This document shows positions 7,326 through 16,876 of a stretch of 40,051 nucleotides of DNA, piece by piece. The notes below the pieces were generated by a model. The model was given only the letters and a program-made list of their open reading frames with translations, was not told where the DNA came from and searched no databases. Source of the DNA: an uncultured Methanomicrobiales archaeon. Lineage in GTDB: Archaea > Halobacteriota > Methanomicrobia > Methanomicrobiales > Methanospirillaceae. The position numbers and the translations under genes were made by a program. Location of the stretch: positions 1 to 40,051 of the forward strand of contig CASGHK010000052.1 of the NCBI GenBank assembly GCA_949320185.1, given 5' to 3'. Numbering within the stretch: the first letter of the stretch is position 1; each line of letters starts with the position of its first letter.

Positions 7326-8318
7326 CTACTCGATGACTTGGTCCCCGAGCCGGATCTCGGGTTCGGCCGTACACCTCCCGACCACCTTTGCACCCGGAAC
7401 GGTTCGGGAAAGCACGTCGGCCTCCTCCTCGGGGACGACAAGCGCGAAGCCCATGCCCATGTTGAAGGTCCGGTACATCTCGGGGGTGGAGACGGCGCCC
7501 CGCTCCTGGAGCCAGGAGAAGATCGGCGGGGGCGTGATCGGGTCGTCGATCACGACGCCGAAGCGCGAGAGCCGGTTGAAGTTGAGGAGCCCTCCGCCCG
7601 TGACGTGGCACATGCCGTGGACCTCGTGCGCCGCCGTGATTGCGAGCACCTCGCTGTAGATCCGGGTCGGGGTGAGGAGCTCGCGCCCGAGGGTCCCGTC
7701 GCCGAATGGCTGGTCGTACCCGCCGTTCGCCTCCGCGATCCGGCGAGCGAGTGAGAGCCCGTTGGAGTGCACCCCGGACGAGGGGAGCCCGACGACGAGG
7801 TCGCCGGGTCGACAGGCCTCTCCCGAGACGACCCGTTCGCGCTGCTGGACGCCGAGCACAGCCCCCGCGAGGTCGAGTCCGTTCACGAGCCCCGCGAGGG
7901 TCGCCGTCTCCCCGCCGACGATCGAGAGGTTCGCGAGCCTCGCTCCCTCGTTCAATCCGCGGCCGAGCGCGGCCATCTTTGCCGTGTCGATATGGTCGGT
8001 GGCGATGTAGTCGACGAACGCGATCGGCTCCAGGTTCATCACGTAGAGGTCGTTCACGTTCATCGCGATGCAGTCGATCCCGACGGTGGACCAGTCGCCG
8101 ACGGCGTCCGCGATCAGCATCTTGGTCCCGACCCCATCGGTGGCGAGCGCGAGTACCAAGGGGCCGAACTCGATCAGCCCGGCGAAGTGGCCGAGCCCGC
8201 CGATGGGCCCGTGTGCCCCCTGGCGCCGGTAGGTCAGCTCGCGGACGAGAGCGGCGACGCCGTCCGCTTCAAGGCGGATGTCGACACCCGCCTCGCGGTA
8301 CGCCCGGTCATTCGTCAT
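7326..8318 (-). CDS. purM: Phosphoribosylformylglycinamidine cyclo-ligase (AIR synthetase)
   Basis: PurM closes the imidazole ring in purine synthesis, using ATP to turn FGAM into AIR. The 330-residue protein has the family signatures GGLGHFAGLIEFG, LALATDGVGTKMLIA, GIDCIAMNVNDL, VGGETATLAGLVN and VVGLPSSGVHSNG, then HGMCHVTGGGLLNFNRL towards the end. ATG 8318 overlaps the end of the aspartate kinase gene by 11 bases, which argues for translational coupling. The frame runs on upstream inside the kinase gene but has no family similarity there. Confidence 0.96.
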   Translation of the reverse strand: MTNDRAYREAGVDIRLEADGVAALVRELTYRRQGAHGPIGGLGHFAGLIEFGPLVLALATDGVGTKMLIADAVGDWSTVGIDCIAMNVNDLYVMNLEPIAFVDYIATDHIDTAKMAALGRGLNEGARLANLSIVGGETATLAGLVNGLDLAGAVLGVQQRERVVSGEACRPGDLVVGLPSSGVHSNGLSLARRIAEANGGYDQPFGDGTLGRELLTPTRIYSEVLAITAAHEVHGMCHVTGGGLLNFNRLSRFGVVIDDPITPPPIFSWLQERGAVSTPEMYRTFNMGMGFALVVPEEEADVLSRTVPGAKVVGRCTAEPEIRLGDQVIE

Positions 8319-9708
8319 CGCACTTCTCCGAGAGCCTGAACTCGTCGTGCAACGCCCGGACCGCACGCGGACCGTCGGCTGCCCGGACGACGAACGAGAT
8401 GTTCGCCTCCGAGGAGCCCTGCGATATCATCATGACGTTGATCCCGTGCCGCCCGAGTGCGGTGAAGATCCGTCCGCCGGTACCCGGGGCGCCGGCCATT
8501 CCCGATCCGACGACGGCGACGGCGGCGACGTCTGGCTCGGTGGAGAGCTCGCGGAACAGGCCGCCGGCGACGAGGGGCGTGAGCGCCGCAGTGGCCGCGT
8601 CGAGGTGCCCCTCGTCGATCACGAGCGAGATGTTCGCCTCGGAGGAGCCCTGGGAGATCATCATCACGTTCACCGCTCGCTCGGCGAGCGCGGCGAAGAT
8701 CGCGCTCGCGACGCCGGGCCGGCCGATCATCTGGGCGCCGTTGCAGTTGACGAGGGCGACCCGGTCGATGAAGGAGAGGGCCTTTACCACACGCCGGGAC
8801 GGCACTCCATTCGTGACCAGGACCGTCCCCGGGTGGTCGGGGTTGAAGGTGTTCTTGACACGTATTGCAATCCCCTTTGCCATCGCCGGCTCGATCGAGC
8901 GCGGGTGGAGCACCTTCGCCCCGAAGTAGGAGAGCTCCATCGCCTCGAGGTAGGAGACGGCGGGGATCACTCGGGCGTCGGGAATGAGGCGCGGGTCGGA
9001 GGTCATTACGCCGTCGACGTCAGTCCAGATCCAGCACTCGTCCGCGTCCATGCCAGCGGCGAGCACGGCGGCGGAGTAGTCGGAGCCCGACCGGCCGAGC
9101 GTGGTGACCGAGCCGTCGTGCGTGCAGCCCATGAAGCCCATGATCACCGGGATGCTGGAGGCAAGGAGCGGGACGACCCGCTCGTGGATCCGGGCCCCGG
9201 ACTCGGGGAGGGCCATCGCCTCGCCGTGGCAGTCGTTGGTCAGAATGCCCGCCGCGCCACCCTCCATGGGCTCGGAGGCGAATCCCTGCTCCCGGAAGGC
9301 TGCCGCGACGACGACCGCACTGAGCCGCTCGCCGAACGAGATGATGTAGTCCCTTGAACGAGGGGTGAGCTCGCGGAGCGTGTGGACCGCCCGGAGGATG
9401 TTCGACAGCGCAGAGAGCCGGTCGTCGATGACGCGGAGCGCCTCTTCCGCATGGCCCGGTGCGACCTCGGCGAGGGCGCGGGCCTGGCGGTCGCGGACCG
9501 CTTCGAGGAACGGGGCCGGGTCCGGATGCCCCGTCGTCGCCATCTCTTCGGCGCAGGCGATCAGCCCGTCCGTCACCCCTCTCATGGCCGAGACCACGAT
9601 CGCTACCTCGTGGCCGCTCCTCCGGCACGCGCCGACGAGTTCGACCACCTGCCCGATACTTCGGCCGTCGGCGACAGAGGTGCCGCCGAACTTCATCAGA
9701 TACCGCAT
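8308..9708 (-). CDS. Aspartate kinase with two ACT domains
   Basis: This 466-residue enzyme phosphorylates aspartate, the first step to lysine, threonine, methionine and diaminopimelate. The kinase domain starts at MRYLMKFGGTSVADG (KFGGTS binds ATP) and includes SFGERLSAVVVAAAF and GRSGSDYSAAVLAAGM. Two ACT regulatory domains follow, each with the near-identical NVMMISQGSSEANIS segment, as usual for feedback-inhibited enzymes. ATG 9708 was chosen because the family begins there; the frame is open far upstream only as the shadow of tfrA. It is transcribed with purM and diverges from tfrA. Confidence 0.95.
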   Translation of the reverse strand: MRYLMKFGGTSVADGRSIGQVVELVGACRRSGHEVAIVVSAMRGVTDGLIACAEEMATTGHPDPAPFLEAVRDRQARALAEVAPGHAEEALRVIDDRLSALSNILRAVHTLRELTPRSRDYIISFGERLSAVVVAAAFREQGFASEPMEGGAAGILTNDCHGEAMALPESGARIHERVVPLLASSIPVIMGFMGCTHDGSVTTLGRSGSDYSAAVLAAGMDADECWIWTDVDGVMTSDPRLIPDARVIPAVSYLEAMELSYFGAKVLHPRSIEPAMAKGIAIRVKNTFNPDHPGTVLVTNGVPSRRVVKALSFIDRVALVNCNGAQMIGRPGVASAIFAALAERAVNVMMISQGSSEANISLVIDEGHLDAATAALTPLVAGGLFRELSTEPDVAAVAVVGSGMAGAPGTGGRIFTALGRHGINVMMISQGSSEANISFVVRAADGPRAVRALHDEFRLSEKCDDE

Positions 9709-9735
9709 GGGTGCTCTTTCGTCCCCCTCGCCATT

Positions 9736-9745
9736 CTTTATCATA
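9736..9745. promoter_or_regulatory. Shared core promoter of aspartate kinase and tfrA
   Basis: CTTTATCATA is the only AT-rich box in the 60-base divergent gap. It is centred 26-30 bases from both start codons (ATG 9708 minus, ATG 9769 plus), so one box may serve both directions and give nearly leaderless messages. Confidence 0.45.
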
Positions 9746-9768
9746 CTCCGACCCCAATCCTCTTCAAG

Positions 9769-11400
9769 ATGGTGGAAAACGGAGCGACATCGTCCCATGT
9801 CCTGGTGATCGGGAGCGGCGGCGCGGGCGTGCGGGCCGCGATCGAGGCGGCGGAGCACGGGTCGGTCGTCCTCCTCTCGAAGACGATCGCCGGCAAGGGC
9901 GGATGCACGCCGATGGCGGAGGGGGGTTACAACGCAGTCCTCCGGGAGGAGGACGATCCGTCGCTCCACGCGGCGGACACCCTGAAGGGCGGGGCGTACC
10001 TGAACGATCCGGCCCTGGTCGAGGCGCTGGTGCACGAGGCTCCGGACCGGGTGCGGGAACTGGTCGCCTGGGGGGCGGTCTTCGACGTCGCCCCCGGGGG
10101 CGGGGTCGCTCAGCGACCGTTCGGTGGGCAGCAGCGCCCACGGACGTGCTACGCGGGCGACCGGACGGGCCACGAGATGATGGTGACCCTGATGGACCGC
10201 CTCGCCGCAACGGACGTCCGGGTGGTGCACGAGTGCGCGGCAGTCGAGCTCCTGCTCGATGAGGGTCGGTGCGCCGGTGCCGCGGCGCTCAACCGTGACG
10301 GGGAACTCGGTGTCTTTCTTGCAGACGCGGTGGTGCTGGCGACGGGAGGGGGGACCCAGGTCTACGACATCTCCACGAACTCCGCCTCGGGGACGGGCGA
10401 CGGCTACGCGCTCGGGTATCGGGCTGGGGCGGAGCTGATCGACATGGAGATGGTCCAGTTCCACCCGACCGGGGCGATCCAGCCGTACGACGCCCGCGGG
10501 AGGCTCGTCACCGAGGCGGTGCGTGGCGAGGGCGGCAGGCTCCTGAACTCCCTTGGCGAACGGTTCATGAGCCGATACGACCCCGAGCGGATGGAGCTCT
10601 CGACACGCGACGTCGTTGCCCGGGCGATCGCGACCGAGATCCTGGAAGGGCGGGGGACCGAACGGGGCGGCGTCTGGCTCGATGTGACCCACCTCCCCCC
10701 CGAACAGGTCGAGGAGCGGCTGCCGATCATGCTCGAGCAGTTCCTCGCCTACGGCGTGGACATCCGGAAGGAGCCGATGGAGGTGGCGCCGACTGCGCAC
10801 CATATCATGGGTGGGCTCCGGATCACGCCAGGCTGCGCGACGACCGTCCCCGGCCTCTTCGCCGCGGGTGAGTGCTCGGGCGGCGTTCACGGCGCGAACC
10901 GCCTCGGCGGGAATGCGCTCGCCGAGACCCAGGTCTTCGGCCGGCGTGCGGGCCGATCGGCCGGGCTCGAGCCCGAGCGGCGCCGGGAGGTGACCCCGGC
11001 GATCGACCGGCAGCTCGGCGCCCTTCGCCGTCGATTCGACGACTACCTGGATGGCGAGGTGCCGCCGCACTCTGTCGTAAAAAGGCTGAAACTGACGATG
11101 TGGGAGGGAGCGGGGATCTTCCGGGACCACGAGGGGCTCGCCCGGGCCCTCGCCGGAGTCGAGGCCCTCCGCAACGAGCGGCTGCGGGCGACGACCCGGC
11201 GGAACCTCCTCGAGTGCTGCACGGCTGAGAACCAGTGCCTGCTCGCCTCGCTGATCTGCCGGGCAGGTCTCCTTCGGCCCGAGTGCCGGGGGGCCCATAC
11301 CCGGCGCGACCCCACCTGTGAACTGCCGCCGGACCGGTCGCCCTACGGGCATACCTTCCTCTCGCTCGCCAGCGAGGGGATCGAGGAGGTGCGGACATGA
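9769..11400 (+). CDS. tfrA: Thiol:fumarate reductase subunit A (flavoprotein)
   Basis: TfrA is the FAD subunit of the soluble methanogen enzyme that reduces fumarate with coenzymes M and B, giving succinate and the heterodisulfide. The 543-residue protein has the FAD fold VLVIGSGGAGVRAAIEAAEHG at 11-31, the succinate dehydrogenase/fumarate reductase signatures MVQFHPTG, RLVTEAVRGEGGRLLN and TAHHIMGGLRITPGCATTV, and the C-terminal FAD contact LFAAGECSGGVHGANRLGGNAL. ATG 9769 lies three bases from the predicted transcription start. It overlaps tfrB by the four bases ATGA. That TfrB partner, with its CCG domains, is what separates this from ordinary succinate dehydrogenase A. Confidence 0.93.
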   Translation: MVENGATSSHVLVIGSGGAGVRAAIEAAEHGSVVLLSKTIAGKGGCTPMAEGGYNAVLREEDDPSLHAADTLKGGAYLNDPALVEALVHEAPDRVRELVAWGAVFDVAPGGGVAQRPFGGQQRPRTCYAGDRTGHEMMVTLMDRLAATDVRVVHECAAVELLLDEGRCAGAAALNRDGELGVFLADAVVLATGGGTQVYDISTNSASGTGDGYALGYRAGAELIDMEMVQFHPTGAIQPYDARGRLVTEAVRGEGGRLLNSLGERFMSRYDPERMELSTRDVVARAIATEILEGRGTERGGVWLDVTHLPPEQVEERLPIMLEQFLAYGVDIRKEPMEVAPTAHHIMGGLRITPGCATTVPGLFAAGECSGGVHGANRLGGNALAETQVFGRRAGRSAGLEPERRREVTPAIDRQLGALRRRFDDYLDGEVPPHSVVKRLKLTMWEGAGIFRDHEGLARALAGVEALRNERLRATTRRNLLECCTAENQCLLASLICRAGLLRPECRGAHTRRDPTCELPPDRSPYGHTFLSLASEGIEEVRT

Positions 11401-12866
11401 CCCGGATGACGGTGCAGGTCTCGCGCTTCGAGCCCGATGCCGGTGTGTCAGCCCGACTCGTCCCGTACGAGGTAGAGGTCCACGAGGGTGCGCGGGTCCT
11501 CCATGCGCTTTACGCAATCCACGAGCAGGACCCGACGCTCGCCTACCGCTACTGTTGCGGCTCGGGACAGTGCGGATCGTGCGCCGTGCGGGTGAACGGG
11601 AAGCCGGGCCTCGCCTGCATGACCCCCGTCGTGGACGGGGACGTGATCGAGCCGCTCGATCTGCCGGTGGTGCGCGATCTGGTCGTCGACCTTGTGCCGC
11701 GAATCGAGCGGATCGCGGCGCTGATCCCCGGGGACCGGGCCGAACTCCCCGACCGAGAGACGGTCGACGCGATGAAGGACCGGTGCGACTGCGTTGAGTG
11801 CGGGTCCTGCATCTCGGTCTGCCCCGCGGTCGCGGTGAGCGATTTCGCCGGCCCGACCGCGATGCGGCAGCTCGAGCGGCTCCAGGTCGACCCCCGCGAC
11901 GCCGAAGACCGTGTGGTCCAGGCGAGGGACGACGGGCTCTTCAACTGCACCTCCTGCCATGCCTGCTACGAGGCGTGCCCGAAGGATATCAGGATCATGG
12001 GCAAGGCGATCGAGCGGCTCCGGGCAGAGGCGAACCGTCGGGGCTTTACCCTGCCACGCCACCTGGAGGTCTCGGACCTCGTCCGAACGACGGGCCGGTC
12101 GGTGGTGCGGACCGAGACGCCGCTCTTCGAGAGGATCGACCCGGTGATCGAGCCGTACGGTCCGGTGCGGGGCGAGGTCGCGTTCTTCGTCGGCTGCATG
12201 TACTCCATGCGCCTGCCCCAGACGGCACTCGATGCGATCGAGGTCCTGCGGCGCAACGGGATCCGCGTGGTCGTGCCGATGGAGCAGGTCTGCTGCGGCT
12301 CTCCCCTGATCCGGACGGGCCAGCTCGATCAGCTCCCGCGTGTGATGACGATAAACCGCAAGGCCTTCGCGCCGTACCCGGTGGTGATGACGATGTGCGC
12401 CGGGTGTGGGGCGACCCTGAAGAACGACTACGAAGACCTGCCGTTCCGGGTGATGGACATCAACGAGGTGCTGACCGAGTTCGGGATCGAGCCGCCGGCG
12501 CACCTGTCGGTGACGGTCACCTACCACGACCCCTGTCACCTGCTGCGGGGTCAGGGGATCTCCGAACAGCCCCGGGCGTTCATTCGGCAGGTCGCCGACC
12601 TGGTCGAGATGCCGGCCCGCTGCTGCGGCTCGGGCGGTGGGGTGAAGTCCGGCAAGCCCGAGGTGGCGGCGGCGCTCGGCGAGCTCCGGCGCGAGGCGAT
12701 CGCGGCGACGGGAGCGGAGCAGGTGGTCACCTCCTGCCCGTTCTGCGAGTTCCATATCGCCGGGCACACGGACCTCCCGGTGCGGAACATCACGTCCCTG
12801 CTGCTGGAGGCGTACCGGAAGAAGGACGAAAAGGAGGCAGCCGCCTCCACCCCGCCTTCGAATTGA
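11397..12866 (+). CDS. tfrB: Thiol:fumarate reductase subunit B (iron-sulfur, CCG domains)
   Basis: TfrB carries electrons from the thiol site to TfrA. Domains in order: a plant-type [2Fe-2S] ferredoxin domain (about 1-100; cysteines at RYCCGSGQCGSC and GLAC), two 4Fe-4S motifs (CVECGSCISVCP and CTSCHACYEACP, about 130-205), then two HdrB-like CCG domains (VCCGSPL and RCCGSGGG, with CAGCGATL and SCPFCEFH). The CCG part resembles heterodisulfide reductase B, where CoM-SH and CoB-SH meet. The 489-residue length suits the family. It starts in an ATGA overlap with tfrA and is followed by a 56-base convergent gap. A broken relative of its 3' end lies at 17077. Confidence 0.94.
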   Translation: MTRMTVQVSRFEPDAGVSARLVPYEVEVHEGARVLHALYAIHEQDPTLAYRYCCGSGQCGSCAVRVNGKPGLACMTPVVDGDVIEPLDLPVVRDLVVDLVPRIERIAALIPGDRAELPDRETVDAMKDRCDCVECGSCISVCPAVAVSDFAGPTAMRQLERLQVDPRDAEDRVVQARDDGLFNCTSCHACYEACPKDIRIMGKAIERLRAEANRRGFTLPRHLEVSDLVRTTGRSVVRTETPLFERIDPVIEPYGPVRGEVAFFVGCMYSMRLPQTALDAIEVLRRNGIRVVVPMEQVCCGSPLIRTGQLDQLPRVMTINRKAFAPYPVVMTMCAGCGATLKNDYEDLPFRVMDINEVLTEFGIEPPAHLSVTVTYHDPCHLLRGQGISEQPRAFIRQVADLVEMPARCCGSGGGVKSGKPEVAAALGELRREAIAATGAEQVVTSCPFCEFHIAGHTDLPVRNITSLLLEAYRKKDEKEAAASTPPSN

Positions 12867-12922
12867 GGCCGCGCGGCACGGCTCTTCCTCTCGATCACCC
12901 TCTTCTCGGAACCTCTCTCTCT

Positions 12923-14869
12923 TCAGTTCACGACCTTCACGTATCCTGTCTTCGTCGCCGTGCTCGTCCTGCCGTCCTTGAAGGTGACGGTGAGCCGGAC
13001 GGTGTACTGCTTTCCCTCGTTGAACCAGACAGTCGGATTTTGCTTTGTCGACATAGGGGGCGAGACCGAGCCGCCGAGGAACTCCCACTTCCAACCTGTC
13101 GGCGAGCCGGACGAGGTGTCAGTGAACCGGACCATCAGCGACCTCTTTCCCGATGTCGGCGTGCCCGAGAAGGATGCCGTGCCCGGAACGACCGGCGCCT
13201 GGTCGCGCAGCGGCGAATACCGTACCAGTACGTGCTCGGTCCAGGAGATGATATAAACGGTACGGTCCCGGTCCACTGTCATCGGGCCGACGACGGTGGT
13301 GGCAAAGGACGTTATCGGAACCCCGCGCGGATCGAAGACGTCGACGTGCGGGCCCGATGCATCCATCACGTACAGCCTGCCCGTCATGTCGAAGGTGAAC
13401 CCCTGCAGCTCCCTGACGTTCGACGAGAGGTCGAGCGGTTCGAAGGGTGCGCCGTTCGGTGTGAACCTGCGGATCCAGCGGTTGGTCATGTCCCCGAGGT
13501 GCACAGTGCCGTCCTGCGAGACGGCAAGCCCCCCGAGGATGCCCGTTGGGAGCCCGCCCCAGGAAGTGATGAGGCGCCCGGTCCGGTCGAACCGGAAGAT
13601 CCTGTCGCACGAGAGCGCGAAGATGTCTCCGTTCGGCGCGCTCGCGAGGTCCGCGATGTGGGGGGCTCCTCCGCAGATATTGGACCCAAAGCTCCCGAGG
13701 TACCGCCCGTCTTTCGTGAAGATCTTCACGCCGCCGTCATGATAACTCGCCGCGTAGACGGTGTCGCCCCTGCCGATCGTCACCGCCGTAGCGGCTGAAA
13801 AGTACCGCCCGGGCTCCGTACCCCAGACGAGCCGTCCGTCCGTCCCCGAGACCTTCTGGAGTGTCGAGAGCGATGCGTCGACGACGTAGAGCCCCCGTTT
13901 CCCGTCGGTGACAATCGCCTTGGGCTGGGAGTAGCGCTCCGGATCGCCCCCCGTTCCCTCAGGGCCGAACCGGTCCACCAGGCGACCGTCGACCGCATAG
14001 ATTCCGACGGTTCTCGTCTCGAGGTCACAGATCGCCAGGGATCCGTTCGGCGCCACCGCCATGCCGCCCACAGTCACGCCGGGGAGTGCGATCCGCCCCC
14101 GCCAGGCGCCCGTCGAGGTGAACCGTTCGATCCGCCCATTCCCCGCATCAGCCACCCAGACCGTTCCATCGGGCGCCACGGCGATCTCTTCTGGGTCGTC
14201 GAACTGGCCGCTGTTCGTCCCCCGGGTCCCCCATGCACGGATGAACCTGCCGCCCGGGGTGAAGACCTGGACACAGTCTCGTTCCCGGTCGACCACGTAG
14301 ACCTGCCCGGTCCTCCGATCGACCGCGATCCCGGTCGGCTCCCTGAACTGGCCCGGACCATCCCCGACCGTCCCCCAGGCGGCGAGGAGCCGACCGTTGA
14401 GAGAGTACTTCACCACACGCTTCGCCCCCGTGTCCACCAGGTAGACGGCGCCGGCGATGTCGTATGCTATCCTGCTGCACGCGCCGATCGACCACGCGTT
14501 CCGGAACGACCCGTCTTTCGCCAGTACCTGGACGCGATGGTTGCCCGTGTCCACGACATAGATGCGTCCGTCGGGCCCGATCACGATCCCCTCGGGGGAC
14601 CAAATATCGCCGCGCCCATCCTCCCCGGTGCCATAGAGCCGCCAGACATGCTGGCTCGATACGGCCATCACGCAGTCCTTTGCCGTGTCCGTGATAAACA
14701 GGGCGCCGTTGCTGTCAAACGCACAGTCTGCCGGCCTGCCAAGACTGCCGTATCCCAGGGTGCCACTCCATTCGCCAGTGCGGACGTACGAGAGCTCCGC
14801 GCCCAGCGCGATCCCTGCTGTCGCGGCAATCGCCATCAACAGGGCCACTACGAATACAGAGGTGTTCAT
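12923..14869 (-). CDS. Secreted NHL-repeat β-propeller protein with C-terminal PKD domain
   Basis: This 648-residue exported protein has a signal peptide (residues about 1-24, ending IALGAE). Many NHL repeats follow to about 560, with units such as PEGIVIGPDGRIYVVDTGNHRVQVL, PTGIAVDRRTGQVYVVDRERDCVQVF and PEEIAVAPDGTVWVADAGNGRIERF, each making a propeller blade; there may be two propellers. The end (about 570-648) is a PKD domain with VRFTDTSSGSPTGWKWEF and YTVRLTVTF. Such proteins are common on methanogen surfaces, probably for binding or adhesion; no enzymatic residues are seen. It starts at ATG 14869, about 26 bases from a TATA box. It is a single gene, not in an operon. Confidence 0.9.
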   Translation of the reverse strand: MNTSVFVVALLMAIAATAGIALGAELSYVRTGEWSGTLGYGSLGRPADCAFDSNGALFITDTAKDCVMAVSSQHVWRLYGTGEDGRGDIWSPEGIVIGPDGRIYVVDTGNHRVQVLAKDGSFRNAWSIGACSRIAYDIAGAVYLVDTGAKRVVKYSLNGRLLAAWGTVGDGPGQFREPTGIAVDRRTGQVYVVDRERDCVQVFTPGGRFIRAWGTRGTNSGQFDDPEEIAVAPDGTVWVADAGNGRIERFTSTGAWRGRIALPGVTVGGMAVAPNGSLAICDLETRTVGIYAVDGRLVDRFGPEGTGGDPERYSQPKAIVTDGKRGLYVVDASLSTLQKVSGTDGRLVWGTEPGRYFSAATAVTIGRGDTVYAASYHDGGVKIFTKDGRYLGSFGSNICGGAPHIADLASAPNGDIFALSCDRIFRFDRTGRLITSWGGLPTGILGGLAVSQDGTVHLGDMTNRWIRRFTPNGAPFEPLDLSSNVRELQGFTFDMTGRLYVMDASGPHVDVFDPRGVPITSFATTVVGPMTVDRDRTVYIISWTEHVLVRYSPLRDQAPVVPGTASFSGTPTSGKRSLMVRFTDTSSGSPTGWKWEFLGGSVSPPMSTKQNPTVWFNEGKQYTVRLTVTFKDGRTSTATKTGYVKVVN

Positions 14870-15257
14870 GATCGCAGGAGCACTCTTAAGGATATATTGA
14901 TATCTATGCGACCTTGATATCCGGAGGCTGACGGAGAATTGACGCTCCTCTGGCGGTAGCAGCCCGTATTCTTACACGGCAGGTCGATGAACACGGGCAG
15001 GGGCAATGTCGCGTTGAACGGCATGAGACGCGGGGGTGACCTCCCCGATGTTCCGGATGACCGGTCCGGCATTCACCGGAACGGATGCCAGGGGGAGGAT
15101 TGCCAAGTCCCGGAGCCCTGATATATGATCGCGACGTAGGCCGCGGGACGACGTTCGTACGCGAGGCGAGCGACCAGGTGATGCCGGTCCATTCCTGCGG
15201 TTCGGAAGGGGAGGCGAGACTCAAAAAGTACTGAAGTGAGGGGGTCGAGGGCTCCCA
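14870..15257. other. Intergenic region between the two propeller genes
   Basis: About 390 bases. The left end holds the NHL-gene promoter, and a five-base T-tract near 15226-15230 (minus strand) may end the PQQ-propeller transcript. A 61-codon minus-strand frame overlaps the PQQ stop by TAATG, but it has no recognisable domain and I do not call it a gene. Confidence 0.55.
14891..14922 (-). promoter_or_regulatory. NHL-protein promoter with doubled GATATCAA
   Basis: On the minus strand ATATATCC (14891-14898) is placed as a TATA box for ATG 14869. Immediately upstream are two GATATCAA copies about 17 bases apart (within 14899-14922). The repeat could be an activator or repressor site; function is inferred. 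Confidence 0.4.
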
Positions 15258-16751
15258 TTAGAGCCCGTTGAAGAGCGCGACAACATCCGCGAAGTCGATC
15301 CGCCCGTTGCCGTTAAAGTCGAACGCGGCGACTGGCTCGTTCTCCCCGATCCAGTTCATCTGGTTGAAGAAGAGGACGACGTCGGCGAAGTCCGGTCGGC
15401 CGTTCCCATTCACGTCCTCGCACCGCCCATCGCCGTCCCAGTCCTTCGGGGCACCAGCGCCGCCAGGGATCGGCGGCAGTGGTGTCGTTCCTCCCTGGCC
15501 CCCGATCGCATACAGAGCACCTCTCTTTCCGTCCGACCCTGCGACGAAGACCGTGCCATCCCCGACTGCCGGCGGCGAGGAGAGCGGCGTTCCGTTGGTC
15601 CACTCCCACCGTTTCGAACCGTCCGCCGCGTTGAGTGCGTAGAGCCGGTTGCTGCCGGTCGCGTAGACAACCCCGTTCGCATACGCCGGGAGGACGAACT
15701 TCCGGTCCGACACGGGCGTGTTCAGGACGGTGAATGTCCACCGCGTCGTCCCGTCGGCCGCATTCAGGGCCCAGACCTGGCCCATCGAGGCGTTGCCGCA
15801 CCCGAGGAAGACACCGCCATCACCGACCGCTACGTCGGAGATGGTGAACTTCCCGGTGTTCTTCCCGAGGAACGGGTTGAACCAGAGCTGGCGTCCATTG
15901 GTGGCCGTCTTCGCCCCCGCCCCGGAATGGGTATTGTTGGCGACCTTGAGGTACAGCACCCCGTCGACCCATGCCGGACCCCCGGTGTACCAGAAGTCGG
16001 GGGCGGCCCAGAACCGGTTCCTGAGGTGGACGCCTCCGCCCGTCCCGGCATCGACCTGGAAGTAATCTCCCCCGCAACTGAGGTAGAGGGTTCCTGCGTG
16101 GACGGCGATGTGGGTCAGCCCGCTCATCCGAACCGTCCAGCCGGTCCACTCCTGGGTCTCTTTCACCCAGAGGACCTCACCCGAGGTCGAGAGGGCCGCG
16201 ACGATGTTGCCGTAATCGCCGCCGTCGGAGACGAAGACACGGTTCCCCGAGACGGTCGGCGGGTTAGGGACATTCTTCGGTACCAGGCCCGAATCTATCG
16301 GGAAGGGGAACTGGCTCCACTTCACCGCCCCTGTCGCTGCATCGAGACCGTAGACGCCGTCTCCCGAGACGATCACGTACCCGTCTGCGACGGCCGGCGA
16401 GCCCCAGAGCTTCGTGGTATTCAATTTCGGCGAGACCCACTTGCGCGTCCCGTTCAATGCGTAGACCGCGTACACCTTCATCTCGCTGCTCCCGAAGTAG
16501 ACGACGCCGTCGACGATGGACGGCTGGTGGATGACCTGTGAGCCCTGCGCATCGGTCCGCGCCGTCCACTTCAGGACGGCGCTGGGTCGCGACCCACCGT
16601 CATCGTAGACACCCGTATGTTCGGCATCCGACCGGTACATGGACCCCGAAGCCAGGACAGGCGCGATCAATCCCGCAGCGAGGAGGAGTACGACGATGAC
16701 TGGCACTGAGGGCGAGGGGACGAGTCTTCGATTCGTCGTGGCTCGTTTCAT
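15258..16751 (-). CDS. Secreted PQQ-like β-propeller protein with dockerin-like tail
   Basis: A 497-residue exported protein. A signal peptide covers about residues 1-35 (VIVVLLLAAGLIAPVLASG). PQQ-like propeller blades fill about 40-420, with repeats such as VYAVYALNGTRKW, VYGLDAATGAVKW, VWALNAADGTTRW and LYALNAADGSKRW; PQQ-enzyme catalytic residues are not evident, so a binding role is likelier. A proline/glycine linker (TTPLPPIPGGAGAP) leads to a C-terminal pair of EF-hand loops, DVNGNGRPD and DFNGNGRID, each followed by FADVV(L/A)(F/L)FN, a dockerin type I-like calcium module. The same module ends the protein at 18178. ATG 16751 has GAGGAG six bases upstream. No cohesin partner is in the window. 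Confidence 0.88.
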   Translation of the reverse strand: MKRATTNRRLVPSPSVPVIVVLLLAAGLIAPVLASGSMYRSDAEHTGVYDDGGSRPSAVLKWTARTDAQGSQVIHQPSIVDGVVYFGSSEMKVYAVYALNGTRKWVSPKLNTTKLWGSPAVADGYVIVSGDGVYGLDAATGAVKWSQFPFPIDSGLVPKNVPNPPTVSGNRVFVSDGGDYGNIVAALSTSGEVLWVKETQEWTGWTVRMSGLTHIAVHAGTLYLSCGGDYFQVDAGTGGGVHLRNRFWAAPDFWYTGGPAWVDGVLYLKVANNTHSGAGAKTATNGRQLWFNPFLGKNTGKFTISDVAVGDGGVFLGCGNASMGQVWALNAADGTTRWTFTVLNTPVSDRKFVLPAYANGVVYATGSNRLYALNAADGSKRWEWTNGTPLSSPPAVGDGTVFVAGSDGKRGALYAIGGQGGTTPLPPIPGGAGAPKDWDGDGRCEDVNGNGRPDFADVVLFFNQMNWIGENEPVAAFDFNGNGRIDFADVVALFNGL

Positions 16752-16876
16752 TACACTCCTCGTATCATGACGACTATTATTGCTATCGATTTATGTCTGC
16801 ACGACCTCTATAGACACAGTCGTGCCCACACCCACGCTCAATGCACCCTGTACGATCGGACCTCGGCCCCTTCATC

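Noticed and set aside
9708-11517. Long minus-strand extension of the aspartate kinase frame opposite tfrA
   Set aside because: A GC-rich shadow of tfrA; the kinase family begins at ATG 9708 and nothing before it resembles a known domain.
15073-15258. A 61-codon minus-strand frame overlapping the PQQ-protein stop as TAATG
   Set aside because: The overlap looks like translational coupling, but the peptide is short, has no recognisable motif and is not clearly coding.
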